Positions 1 to 10,888 of a stretch of 34,225 nucleotides of DNA are shown here, piece after piece. This stretch comes from Gemmatimonadales bacterium (GTDB lineage Bacteria > Gemmatimonadota > Gemmatimonadetes > Gemmatimonadales > GWC2-71-9), in the NCBI GenBank assembly GCA_025928955.1, contig JAICNA010000004.1, forward strand, positions 1 to 34,225. The letters run 5' to 3'. Below the pieces are notes generated by a model. It was not told where the DNA came from, ran no database searches, and saw nothing but the letters and a program-made list of their open reading frames with translations. The number at the start of each line of letters is the position of its first letter. Position 1 is the first letter of the stretch. The position numbers were made by a program, and so were the translations under genes.

Positions 1-651
1 ACGATTCCGCATGCCTACGTGGCGGACGGGCATCACCGCTCGGCGAGCGCGTGGCGCGCCGGGCGCGAGCTCCGGGCCCGGGCGCGCACGTCACACGGCA
101 ACGAGGAGTACAACTGGTTCCTCGCGGTGCTCTTTCCCGCCGAGCAGCTGCAGATCCTTCCATATAATCGGCTGGTGCGCGACCTCAACGACAAGTCGGC
201 CGACGAGGTGCTCGATGAGCTTCGAGCGCTCGGCACGGTGGCGCCGACCGACCAGCCCGCCCCGGATGCGCCCGGAACGCTCGGCGTGTACCTCGCGGGC
301 CGGTGGTACCGGCTGACACTCGATCCCGAGACGATCGACCGCGAGGACCCGATCGGATCACTCGATGTGAGCCTGCTGCAGGAGCGCATCCTGACGCCGA
401 TCCTCGGCGTCGGCGACCCGCGGATGGACACGCGCATCGAGTTCGTCGGCGGGATCCGCGGGACCCGCGAGCTCGAGCGGCGCGTCAGGTCGGGCGAGAT
501 GGCGATCGGCTTTGCGATGTACCCGACCACACTGGAGCAACTGATAGCCGTCTCCGACGCCGGCCTCATCATGCCCCCGAAGAGCACCTGGTTCGAGCCG
601 AAACTCCGGAGCGGCCTCTTCGTGCACACACTCGATCAGCCGGAGACCTGA
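1..651 (+). CDS. DUF1015 family protein (5'-truncated by window edge)
   Basis: Frame 1 is open from base 1 (TIPHAYVADGHHRSASAWRAG...); ADGHHR signature typical of DUF1015; stop at 651 directly before serA. Confidence 0.8.
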   Translation, partial: TIPHAYVADGHHRSASAWRAGRELRARARTSHGNEEYNWFLAVLFPAEQLQILPYNRLVRDLNDKSADEVLDELRALGTVAPTDQPAPDAPGTLGVYLAGRWYRLTLDPETIDREDPIGSLDVSLLQERILTPILGVGDPRMDTRIEFVGGIRGTRELERRVRSGEMAIGFAMYPTTLEQLIAVSDAGLIMPPKSTWFEPKLRSGLFVHTLDQPET

Positions 652-1868
652 ATGAAGGTCCTCATCGCCGACAAGTTCGAGAAGGTTGGGATCGACGGGC
701 TCAAGGAGCTCGGCGCCACCGTCGTCTCGAAGCCGGAGCTCACGGCGGACGATCTGCCGGGCGCCCTCCGCGAGGTCGATCCGAACATCCTCATCGTCCG
801 GAGCACCAAGGTCACGGCTGACGCGCTCCACGCCGGCAAGAGCCTCGGGCTCGTGATCCGCGCCGGCGCCGGCATCGACACCATCGACGTGCCCGCCGCC
901 TCGGCGCGCGGCATCTTCGTCTCGAACTGTCCCGGGCGGAACTCGATCGCGGTGGCCGAGCTCGTGATGGGGCTCGTGCTCTCCTGCGACCGCCGGATTC
1001 CCGATCAGGTGGCCGACATCCGCGCGGGAAAGTGGAACAAGGCGGAGTACTCGAAGGCGCGGGGACTTCACGGCCGGACGCTCGGCATCGTCGGGCTGGG
1101 GCAGATCGGGCGGGAGATCGCGGTCCGCGCGCGTGCCTTCGGCATGCATGTGGCCGCGTGGTCCCGCAACCTCACGATCGAGAGCGCGGAGCATCTCGGC
1201 GTCACGTACTGCGAGTCGCCGCTCGAGGTAGCGCGGGTGAGCGACGTGGTGTCGATCAACGTCGCCTCCACGGCGGAGACGAAGCACCTGGTCGACGCCG
1301 AGTTCCTCGGCTCGATGCGGCGGGGGGCCTACCTCGTGAACACGTCGCGCGGCCAGGTCGTGGACGAGGCAGCCCTCGCGCAGGCGGTGCGGACCCGCGG
1401 GATCCGCGCGGGCCTCGACGTCTTCCAGAACGAGCCCGCGGGCGGCACGGGCGAGGTGGCGAGCGAGCTCGTCAGGGAGCCCGGGGTGTACGTCACCCAC
1501 CACGTCGGAGCCTCGACCGAGCAGGCGCAGACCGCGATCGCGCACGAGGTCCTGCGCATCGTCCAGGAGTACGCGGAACGCGGCGGCGTCCCCAACTGCG
1601 TCAATCGCCTCGCCAAGAGCACCGCGACGCATGTCCTCGCCGTGCGGCACCAGAATCGGCCGGGGGTGCTGGCGCACGTCTTCCGCGAGCTCGCCGACCG
1701 CGGCGTGAACGTCGAAGAGGTCGAGAACATCATCTACCACGGTGCCAAGGCGACGCTCGCGCGCGTGCACCTGAGCTCGCGCCCCGACGACACGGCACTC
1801 GCCGCCATCCGGGACGGCAACTCCGACATCATCAGCGTCGACCTCACCGCCATCGACAGGTCCGCCCC

Positions 1869-1872
<4 letters not shown>
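652..1872 (+). CDS. serA: D-3-phosphoglycerate dehydrogenase (NAD-binding 2-hydroxyacid dehydrogenase with C-terminal ACT-like domain)
   Basis: [10 protein letters not shown] nucleotide-binding motif, [22 protein letters not shown]-terminal ACT-like segment; followed by serC. Confidence 0.9.
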
Positions 1873-2963
<1,091 letters not shown>

Positions 2964-3075
2964 GCCGCGTCACGACATCGCGCTGCGATCCGCCGCATCC
3001 TCCGACCCTCGGGCCCCTGTCCCGGGGGTCGCTCATTTGTGGCCGTCGCCATCGACGGCCGGAGAAGGAGGAGGC

Positions 3076-4086
3076 ATGCACGTACAGCTGAAGCGGATCG
3101 AGGACCAGATCATCGTCATCACCGGCGCATCGAGCGGGATCGGACTCGCGACCGCGCGAATGGCTGCGCGCCGCGGCGCGCGGGTGGTGCTCGTCGCGCG
3201 CGGGGAGGGCGCGCTCGAGCGGGCGCTGGCGAAGGTGCGCGAGGACGGCGGCGCGGGTGTCACCGTGGCCGCGGACGTCGGCAATCCGGACGATATGGTG
3301 CGGGTGGCCGACCGGGCGCGGGACGAATTCGGGCGGTTCGATACGTGGGTGAATGGAGCAGCGGCCGCGATCTACGGGCGGCTCGACGAGATTTCGCTCG
3401 AGGACAAGCGAAAGCTGTTCGATACGAACTTCTGGGGCGTGGTGCACGGCGCGCGGGCGGCACTTCCCGAGTTCCGCCGGCGCGGCGGGGCGCTCATCAA
3501 TATCGGCAGCATGCTCTCCGACGTGTCGATTCCGTTGCAGGGGATCTACAGCGCGTCGAAGCATGCCGTGAAGGCCTATACCGCGACACTGCGGATGGAG
3601 CTCGAGCAGGAGGGCGCGCCGGTCTCGGTGACCCTGGTGAAGCCGGGGGCGATCGACACGCCGTATTACGAGCATGCACGGAACTACATGGAGCGCGCCC
3701 CGACGCCGCCCCCGCCGGTGTACGCGCCTGAGGCGGTCGCGCGGGCCATCCTCACCTGCGCTGCCCGGCCGGTCCGCGAGATCGTCGTGGGCGGCGCTGC
3801 GCGCGCCGTGATTGCGGGCGCCGGCATCGCGCCGCACCTTTCCGAACGGATCATGGAGCGCACGATGTTCGAGGCGCAGAAGTCCGGCCGGCCGCCGCGC
3901 CGCGCGGGCGATAATCTCCATGGCCCGGCCGATCCCACCGCGCGCGAGCGGGGGCGCTATCCCGGTCCAGTGCTCGAGCGCAGCCTCTATACGTCCGCGG
4001 CATTGCATCCGACCCGCACCGCGCTCGCCGCGGCCGGCATCGGGCTCGCGGTCGCGGCAGGAGTTCGTGCCATGCGCACCAGGTGA
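3076..4086 (+). CDS. SDR family NAD(P)-dependent oxidoreductase
   Basis: TGASSGIGLATA cofactor motif; YSASKHAVKAYT (YxxxK); RBS ggaggc just before ATG 3076. Confidence 0.92.
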   Translation: MHVQLKRIEDQIIVITGASSGIGLATARMAARRGARVVLVARGEGALERALAKVREDGGAGVTVAADVGNPDDMVRVADRARDEFGRFDTWVNGAAAAIYGRLDEISLEDKRKLFDTNFWGVVHGARAALPEFRRRGGALINIGSMLSDVSIPLQGIYSASKHAVKAYTATLRMELEQEGAPVSVTLVKPGAIDTPYYEHARNYMERAPTPPPPVYAPEAVARAILTCAARPVREIVVGGAARAVIAGAGIAPHLSERIMERTMFEAQKSGRPPRRAGDNLHGPADPTARERGRYPGPVLERSLYTSAALHPTRTALAAAGIGLAVAAGVRAMRTR

Positions 4087-4934
4087 CCACACCGAAGGCG
4101 TTGGTCTCGACGGAATGGCTCGCCGACCGTCTGGGCGAGCCCGGCATCAGGCCGCTCGATGCCTCGTGGCACCTGCCAGCCGCAGGCCGGGACGCGCGCG
4201 CAGAGTACCTCGCCTCGCACATTCCCGGCGCCGCGTTCTTCGATCTCGAGCGGATCTCGGACCATCGGAGCGGCTTGCCGCACATGCTCCCGCCAGCCGA
4301 GGAGTTCGCGGCCGCCATGTCGGCACTCGGTCTCGACAGCGGCGACATGATCGTCGTGTACGATGCGACGGGCGCGAACATGACCGCCCCGCGGGCCTGG
4401 TGGACCTTCAGGGTGATGGGACACGATCGCGTTGCCGTGCTCGACGGCGGGTTCCGGAAGTGGGTGCGCGAGGGCCGCCCGGTGGAGAGTGGCGAGGCGC
4501 GCCTTCCGGCGGGCCGCTTCTTGGCGCGGCTCGATCGCGCGCGCGTGCGAGGCGTCGAGGAGATGCGCGCCAACCTTACGACGCGCCGCGAACAGGTGAT
4601 CGATGCCCGGTCCGCGGGGAGGTTTGCGGGAGCTCAGCCCGAGCCGCGCCCGGGGCTCAGGGGCGGCCACATTCCGGAGAGCAGGAGCCTGCCGTACACC
4701 GAGCTCGTCGATGAGTCTGGCGTCATGCTGCCTCCCGACGAGCTCGCGCGGAAGTTCGCCAGTGCTGGCCTCGACCTGCATGCCCCGGTCGTGGCCACCT
4801 GCGGATCGGGTGTCACCGCGGCCGCGCTCGTCCACGCCCTGTACGTGCTGGGCCACGACGAGACGGCGCTTTACGACGGGTCGTGGACCGAGTGGGGCGC
4901 GCGCGAGGATCTTCCGGTAGAAACAGGCAGCTGA
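4083..4934 (+). CDS. Sulfurtransferase (tandem rhodanese, thiosulfate/3-mercaptopyruvate type)
   Basis: Two rhodanese-like halves; active-site CGSGVTA; GTG start overlapping the SDR stop (GTGA). Confidence 0.9.
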   Translation: MTTPKALVSTEWLADRLGEPGIRPLDASWHLPAAGRDARAEYLASHIPGAAFFDLERISDHRSGLPHMLPPAEEFAAAMSALGLDSGDMIVVYDATGANMTAPRAWWTFRVMGHDRVAVLDGGFRKWVREGRPVESGEARLPAGRFLARLDRARVRGVEEMRANLTTRREQVIDARSAGRFAGAQPEPRPGLRGGHIPESRSLPYTELVDESGVMLPPDELARKFASAGLDLHAPVVATCGSGVTAAALVHALYVLGHDETALYDGSWTEWGAREDLPVETGS

Positions 4935-4943
4935 AATGAAATA

Positions 4944-4973
4944 GCGGCCCGATCACCCGGCGATCGGAGCCGC
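4944..4973. terminator. Stem-loop after the rhodanese gene, possible terminator
   Basis: gcggcccgatc-acccggc-gatcggagccgc: 11-bp stem with one bulge; TTTTCTT only about 15 nt further on. Confidence 0.4.
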
Positions 4974-5022
4974 TCCGCACTCGGACCTTTTCTTCGACCT
5001 CGTCCTTCGAGGCGACGCTCGC

Positions 5023-5448
5023 TCAGGTGAGCGGCCGGGCGCGCCAGGTGCTGAGCACCGAGCCGACGGTGCGGACGAGGATCGAGGGGCAGACGGGCTT
5101 CCGCAGGAACGGCGTCCGCAGATCGATGAGTCCGCGCTTGAGCCCTTCCTCCCGCGCGAAATCCGCCATGGCGATCACGGGCACGTACGGGCGCAGCGCC
5201 TCGAGCGAGGCGCCGAAGTGCCACGCGTCGTCGTGGGGATGCGCGGCATCCACCAGCACGAGGTCGGGACGTGTGGTCGCCTGACCGGCGCACCATTGCG
5301 CCTCCGCGGCGTTTCGCGCGGGGACAGCGGCATACCCGCTGTCCCTGAGCGTGCGGCAGAGCGAGGTGCGCACTGCTTCGTCCGCATCAACGACGAGGAT
5401 CGTCCTCGAGCGGCGCGGGACATGATGTGGCGCGGCCGGTTCGGCCAT
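5023..5448 (-). CDS. Stand-alone response-regulator receiver domain protein (degenerate)
   Basis: RTILVVDADEAVRTSLCRTLRDSGY...PDLVLVDAAHP...FLRKPV. Confidence 0.8.
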   Translation of the reverse strand: MAEPAAPHHVPRRSRTILVVDADEAVRTSLCRTLRDSGYAAVPARNAAEAQWCAGQATTRPDLVLVDAAHPHDDAWHFGASLEALRPYVPVIAMADFAREEGLKRGLIDLRTPFLRKPVCPSILVRTVGSVLSTWRARPLT

Positions 5449-5721
5449 GCGGTCTCCGTGGTGCGATGTCGAGGGGAATCAGCCAGGATCGGCGCAACAC
5501 TCGTGCCTCGCTCCCGACCGCGCCGGAAGCAGTTCCCGGCGCGCTTGCGATCGATGGCAAGGTGTGAAATGCGAGACGCATGGTACACCGCGATACCTGT
5601 GACCATCCTCACCGTATGTGCCGGTACCGCGGGATATGCTGTCACACATCGAGCATGCGCGCGCCGACCGTGGCGACCTCGGTGGCACTGCGGCTCGCGC
5701 GCTCCGGAAGTAAGGGAGGCG

Positions 5722-6699
5722 ATGATGGCACGGGAGAAACAGGGACGGGGGAAACAGGGAGGCCGCGGAGAGCGCGACGCCGCGCGGCAGTCCGATCGAG
5801 AGGAGCAGTACGGGGGATTGCAGGATGACGGCATGAACGAGCCGGGCCGCGGCTTCGGCGGCCAGCAGCGATACGCAGGCGGCGGATACGGTCAGGGCCA
5901 GGAAGGCAGCGACTGGCAGGGCCAGAGCAACTGGCAGGACCAGCAGTACGGTGGGAGCGGCTCCCGCGGGCAGGGTTTCGGCACCGGCGGGGCGCAGCAG
6001 CAGCATGATCCCGGCTTCGGACGGCAGTTCGGAGGCGGGCCCATCGGTGAAGGGCGCGGGGAAACGTGGGGAACGGGTGGTCACGGGTCTGGCAGCTTCG
6101 GCCAGAGCGCCTCAGGGCAGGGACGGAACTTCGGGCAGGGAGATTACTACCAGGGTCAGGACTACGGTGACCGATTCGGCCAGAGCGGGCGATCCGGACA
6201 GGCCGGACGCTACGGCCAGCAGGGCTACGGCCAGCAGGGATTTCAGGGCGGATTCGAACAGCAGGGAATCGGAAGCGGCTTCGGCAGCGAGTCAGGTCGT
6301 GGTTACGAGAGCGGCCGGCAGATGGGATACGTCGGGCGCGGGCCGAAGGGATATCGGCGCTCGGATGACCGGATCCGCGAGGATGTGAGCGAAGAGCTCA
6401 CGCAGCATCCCGGAATCGATGCGAGTGACATCGAGGTACGTGTCGAGAACGGGGAAGTGACCCTGACGGGCACGGTGGAAAGCCGTCAGGCGAAGCGCAT
6501 GGCGGAGGACTGCGTCGACCGGTGCTCCGGAGTGAAGGAAGTGCACAACCAGTTGCGAGTGAACCGGCAGGGAAGTCAGCAGGGCAGTACACAGGGCAGT
6601 CTGCAGGATAGTTCGCAGGGGGCCGGCCAGTCGGAAGGCCGGAAGCAGGGAAGCGAAGAGTCGCGGTCACGCTCTTCGCCGGCTCGCGGGCGGCAGTAG
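5722..6699 (+). CDS. BON domain protein with long Gly/Gln/Tyr-rich low-complexity N-terminus
   Basis: RBS gggaggc before ATG 5722/5725; IREDVSEELTQHPGIDASDIEVRVENGEVTLTGTVESRQAKRMAEDCVDRCSGVKEVHNQLRV is a BON domain; N-terminal YGQQGYGQQGF repeats. Confidence 0.85.
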   Translation: MMAREKQGRGKQGGRGERDAARQSDREEQYGGLQDDGMNEPGRGFGGQQRYAGGGYGQGQEGSDWQGQSNWQDQQYGGSGSRGQGFGTGGAQQQHDPGFGRQFGGGPIGEGRGETWGTGGHGSGSFGQSASGQGRNFGQGDYYQGQDYGDRFGQSGRSGQAGRYGQQGYGQQGFQGGFEQQGIGSGFGSESGRGYESGRQMGYVGRGPKGYRRSDDRIREDVSEELTQHPGIDASDIEVRVENGEVTLTGTVESRQAKRMAEDCVDRCSGVKEVHNQLRVNRQGSQQGSTQGSLQDSSQGAGQSEGRKQGSEESRSRSSPARGRQ

Positions 6700-6780
6700 C
6701 AGCAGTCAGCGGTCCGCGAGGCAGGACGGGGCGAGTCGTGGAGGTTCACGGCTCGCCCTCGTTCGTGCAGCCGATCGTGC

Positions 6781-8418
6781 TCACCGCGCACGGTCGACCG
6801 GTGCACTCCGCACCCCACACCGCGCCAGGATCCGCCGCGGCTCGCCGTGATTCGGCGCGAGCTCGTGCGCGCGTGCGGCGTGCGCGCGCGCGGACCGGCA
6901 GCCGGCTGCCCGCTGCGCGAGGAGGATCTGGAGCCGGAAGCTGCCGGGGTCGAGCACGGACGCCCAGCGCAATCGAGCCAGGGACTGGCCTGATCCCGCC
7001 ATGCCGATGCTCGCGGCCTGGGCCGTCGCATACGAGGCGAACGCGATGCCAAGGGCCGCTGCGAGCACGCCGATGGCACGCTGCGCGCGCGGCTGGGTGA
7101 TCCAGAGAATCTCTCTCGGCGCCGGGTGGAGTGAGCCGAGGATCGCCCAGACGAAGAAGCCGGGAGCCGCGAGGAGCAGGACCGCATCGAAGGTTCCGAC
7201 CACCCCGGTGACGACGATCGTCGCGATCATCGCGAGACCGCTCAGGCCGTCGGTCGTCCGGCCCTGCTGCCGCGACCGGCGCCAGCCGACGAGAGCCATG
7301 GCGATGCCGGCCGCCAGGAACAGCAGCGTCGCCGGAATCCCGCGCTCGGCGAGCATGGCCACCCAGTCGCTGCTCGGCCACGGGTTCGTCGGGATGGGGT
7401 CTCCGGCATCGAATGCCGGATCGCCCGGCGAGGTATAGCGGGGATACTCGACGGGCCAGTTTCCCGGTCCCACGCCGAGGATGGGATTGTCGCGCGTCAT
7501 GCGCAGGGTATTCTCGTACTGGATCAGGCGTCCGCGTCCGCTCCCTTCGCGGAAATTCGCGACACCGACGAGCGTCTCGAGGTACGGCATGTCCGAGCGC
7601 CACTCGAGCGTGTTCGGCAGCGCCATCGCGAGCCCGAGCCCCGCAATGCCGGCGGCGACCGCCCCGCCGAGGCGCTGCCTGATCCGCGGATCGCGCCAGA
7701 GTCCGCTCACCGCGATACCCTCCACGAGGAAGATCGCGAGCCCGGCGGCCACCGCGAGCCACGCGGCGCGCGAACGCGAGAGCAGCAGCGCCGCCGCCGA
7801 GATGGCGATGCCGAGGGGTCCGAGAATCACGGCGCTGCGCGAGCGGGACTCGATCGTGAGGAAGGCGAGCAGCGGAAGGCCGATCGCGGTGAGATGCGCC
7901 ATGAAGTTGCGATTCCCGAACGTTCCGCCCGGCGCGCGGCGGGGGGAGGCGAAGGGGATCTCCACCCCGTACGCCTGCAGGAGCCCCGTCGCGGCACCCA
8001 GGACGGTCGCGAAGGCCAGCATCGAGAGGAGCGGCCGCGAGAATCCCGCCCGGGCGATCGCGCGCGCGGTCCAGAACAGCACGAGCCCCGCGCAGGTGAC
8101 GCCGGTGGCACGGAGGGCGAGCCAGGAATTCGTGGCGAAGACCGCGGAGATGACACTGAGGAGCGCGAAGCCGATCAGCGGCACGTCGACGGTGGCGAGG
8201 GGCATGCGCCGCGCCTGGCGAAGCGCAAGGAGCGCCGCGCCGAACGCCGCGAGATGGAGCACGAGCTCCTTCGGCACCAGGTACCGGTCGAGCTCGAACA
8301 CTGCGCCGGGCATCGCGACGAGGACGATGAGCGGAGCCGCGGCCTGCAGCAGGCGTCGGGCGCTGCGCACCGTCAGGCGGCGGCATCGGGAGGCATGCGA
8401 CGAAAATAGCCGCAACAT
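6781..8418 (-). CDS. O-antigen ligase/polymerase (Wzy/WaaL-like) membrane protein
   Basis: Many hydrophobic segments; GNRNFMAHL, NPILGVGPGNWPVEYPRY motifs typical of O-antigen ligase family; start taken at ATG 8418 within the longer ORF 6781-9120. Confidence 0.82.
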   Translation of the reverse strand: MLRLFSSHASRCRRLTVRSARRLLQAAAPLIVLVAMPGAVFELDRYLVPKELVLHLAAFGAALLALRQARRMPLATVDVPLIGFALLSVISAVFATNSWLALRATGVTCAGLVLFWTARAIARAGFSRPLLSMLAFATVLGAATGLLQAYGVEIPFASPRRAPGGTFGNRNFMAHLTAIGLPLLAFLTIESRSRSAVILGPLGIAISAAALLLSRSRAAWLAVAAGLAIFLVEGIAVSGLWRDPRIRQRLGGAVAAGIAGLGLAMALPNTLEWRSDMPYLETLVGVANFREGSGRGRLIQYENTLRMTRDNPILGVGPGNWPVEYPRYTSPGDPAFDAGDPIPTNPWPSSDWVAMLAERGIPATLLFLAAGIAMALVGWRRSRQQGRTTDGLSGLAMIATIVVTGVVGTFDAVLLLAAPGFFVWAILGSLHPAPREILWITQPRAQRAIGVLAAALGIAFASYATAQAASIGMAGSGQSLARLRWASVLDPGSFRLQILLAQRAAGCRSARAHAARAHELAPNHGEPRRILARCGVRSAPVDRAR

Positions 8419-8487
8419 TTCCCCGTCGCGCCCCGTATTACGATCTGGCGACCCGAATGGCGAATGTTCATTTCTGACGGAGGTTCG

Positions 8488-9087
8488 ATGCTGTCGCTCC
8501 TTACGATCCTGACCCTGACGCTTCCGGCGCCCGTCTCCGCCGCGGAGCCGGCAGCGCCGCCGGCCGATACGGTCACCTATCGGATCGACGTCGGCCATTC
8601 CGAGCTCACCTTCCGCGTCCGTCACCTGATGAGCCGGGCAAACGGAACCTTCCGCGAGTGGTCCGGCACCATCACGGCCGACCCGGCGGACTGGTCCACC
8701 GGAAAGGTCGACGTGACCATCCAGGCGGCCAGCATCGATACGCGCCACGAGCGGCGGGACCAGGACCTGCGGTCGGACAATTTCTTCGATGTGGCCAATC
8801 ACCCGACGATCACCTTCAAGAGCACGAAGGTCGAGGTCGAGGGAAACCGGATCGTGGTCACGGGAGATCTCACGATGCGAGGCACCACCCGTCCGGTGGT
8901 GCTCACCGGTGAGTTCCTCGGCAGGCAGGGTGCCGGGACGGCACGGGAGCGGATCGGCTTCAGCGCCTCCGGAGAGCTCGACCGCACCGCCTACGGGATC
9001 GTCTGGAATCGCGCCGTCGAAGGAGGCGGAGTGCTCCTGGGGGACGAAGTGGAGCTGACGATTGCCGTAGAAGCCGTGCGCATGTGA
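8488..9087 (+). CDS. YceI family protein with signal peptide
   Basis: MLSLLTILTLTLPAPVSAAEP leader; YRIDVGHSELTFRVRHLM...GTITADPADWSTGKVDVTIQAASIDT; RBS ggagg before 8488 (ORF track start 8464). Confidence 0.92.
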   Translation: MLSLLTILTLTLPAPVSAAEPAAPPADTVTYRIDVGHSELTFRVRHLMSRANGTFREWSGTITADPADWSTGKVDVTIQAASIDTRHERRDQDLRSDNFFDVANHPTITFKSTKVEVEGNRIVVTGDLTMRGTTRPVVLTGEFLGRQGAGTARERIGFSASGELDRTAYGIVWNRAVEGGGVLLGDEVELTIAVEAVRM

Positions 9088-9103
9088 CCCTCCCCACGGC
9101 GGC

Positions 9104-9141
9104 AAAGCCGGACGGGCCATAGCTTTGGCTCGTCCGGCTTT
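9104..9141. terminator. Rho-independent terminator-like hairpin
   Basis: AAAGCCGGACGGGCCA-tagctt-TGGCTCGTCCGGCTTT, 16-bp stem with a single G.U wobble, A-run and T-run on the flanks. Confidence 0.85.
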
Positions 9142-9181
9142 CTATTGGAAGTTCAGTGGAACCAACGACGTAGGGGGATCG

Positions 9182-10846
9182 ATGCGCCGCTTGCTCCAGT
9201 GTGTGTTCCTGAGCTTCCTTGTCGCCGCCACGGCCTGCGGGGGCGTTTCACGCGAAGAGATTCATGCCGCATTGGCAGGGGCGTTGGCGGACTCCACACC
9301 GCCCGAGTACATCGAGGCATCGTCCTGGAAGATCGCTCGTGAGATCTATTCGGACGCGGGCGGCAATCCGCTGTGGGTCGAGGGTGGGGCTCCGAAGAAG
9401 CGGGCTCGCGCGCTGGTCGAGGCGGTCGCCGCCGCCGAGGATCAGGGACTCCGTACTGCGGAATACGATCTTGAGGGTCTCGGACAGGCGTTGCAGCGCG
9501 CGTACAAGGACGATGAGACCGAGCCTGCGGAGCTGGCCGAGCTCGACCTCCGCCTGACCGAGCTGTACCTCGAGTATGGTCGGCACCTCCTGTCCGGCCG
9601 GCTCGACCCTTCCCGCGTCAACGAGGACTGGTTCATCCGCACGCGTCGCGCGACGGTGGACAGCACGTTACGGGCTGCAGCGCCCGCTGAGGATCTCGAG
9701 AAGGCCCTCGCGGAGTTCCTGCCGGCCGCGCCCGACTATCGAGCGCTCATGACGGCACGTGCGCGATATGCCGCGATCGCCGGTCAGGGCGGATTTCCGG
9801 AGGTAGCTGCCACGGTCGCACCCGGGGACACCGGCGCGGCCGTCGCCGCGGTGGTGCAGCGTCTGGTGATGGAGGGTGATCTCGATTCGTCCGCCGTGGC
9901 GCTTCGAACCTATGACTCCGCCCTGTCGCAGGCGGTGGAGCGCTTCCGCCGGCGCTTCGGGCTCGAGGCAGGAAAGGGTGTGGACCAGGCGATGCTCGCG
10001 GCGATGAAAGTGCCCGTGGACCGCCGCATCCGGCAGATCGAGCTGAACCTCGAGCGCCTCCGCTGGCTCCCGAACGAGTTCGGCGCGCGCTACGTCGCCG
10101 TCAACATTCCGGACTTCCAGCTTCATGCGTACGACGACGGGCGTGAGGTGCTCACGATGCGCGTGATCGTGGGCGACGAATACGACGGAACGACGCCCGT
10201 CTTTGCCGACACGATGAACCAGGTCGTCTTCCGGCCGTACTGGAACGTCCCTTCGAGTATCGCCCTCGAGGAGATCCTGCCCCTCGTGCAGCAGAACGAG
10301 TCCTACCTCGCGCGGAACGAGTACGAGGTCGTGCCCGCAAAGAGCTCCACCCCCGTCGATCCCCGCTCGATCGACTGGAACGACCTCGACAGCACGAACT
10401 TTCCCTACCTCATCCGGCAGAAGCCGGGGCCGCGGAACGCGCTCGGTCTGGTGAAGTTCCTGTTCCCGAATCGGTTCGACATCTACATGCACGATACGCC
10501 GGGCGATCATCTCTTCCAGCGGAGCAAGCGCGCGCTGAGCCACGGCTGCATCCGGCTGGAACACCCCGACAAGTTCGCCGAGTACGTCCTCGAAGGCACC
10601 GGCAACTGGACGCCCGACCGGATCAAGGCGGCGATGAACGCCGAGGAGCAGCAGCAGGTTCCACTCAAGCGCCCGCTGCCCGTGTACATCCTCTATCTCA
10701 CCGCGTTCGCGCGGGACGGCGAGGTGCATTTCCGCCCGGACCTCTACGACGTCGACGCCCGCGGCATGGAGCGCCTCGGCAAGGCTCCCCCGGCAGCGCA
10801 GATCGCGGCCCTGCGCGCGACGTTCGAAGAGCTGATGAAAGGGTAG
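9182..10846 (+). CDS. L,D-transpeptidase (YkuD/YcbB-like), putative lipoprotein
   Basis: Leader MRRLLQCVFLSFLVAATACGG; catalytic HDTPGDHLFQRSKRALSHGCIRLEHP motif; start 9182 preferred over 9125. Confidence 0.92.
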   Translation: MRRLLQCVFLSFLVAATACGGVSREEIHAALAGALADSTPPEYIEASSWKIAREIYSDAGGNPLWVEGGAPKKRARALVEAVAAAEDQGLRTAEYDLEGLGQALQRAYKDDETEPAELAELDLRLTELYLEYGRHLLSGRLDPSRVNEDWFIRTRRATVDSTLRAAAPAEDLEKALAEFLPAAPDYRALMTARARYAAIAGQGGFPEVAATVAPGDTGAAVAAVVQRLVMEGDLDSSAVALRTYDSALSQAVERFRRRFGLEAGKGVDQAMLAAMKVPVDRRIRQIELNLERLRWLPNEFGARYVAVNIPDFQLHAYDDGREVLTMRVIVGDEYDGTTPVFADTMNQVVFRPYWNVPSSIALEEILPLVQQNESYLARNEYEVVPAKSSTPVDPRSIDWNDLDSTNFPYLIRQKPGPRNALGLVKFLFPNRFDIYMHDTPGDHLFQRSKRALSHGCIRLEHPDKFAEYVLEGTGNWTPDRIKAAMNAEEQQQVPLKRPLPVYILYLTAFARDGEVHFRPDLYDVDARGMERLGKAPPAAQIAALRATFEELMKG

Positions 10847-10888
10847 GGCGGCCCTTCCGGCGCCGCGGCCGGCGGCTATCGTAAGAGC

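Noticed and set aside
1032-1868. Long N-terminal extension of serC (ORF 1032-2963)
   Set aside because: The real start is ATG 1869 with the standard SerC N-terminus; the upstream part is the alternate frame of serA.
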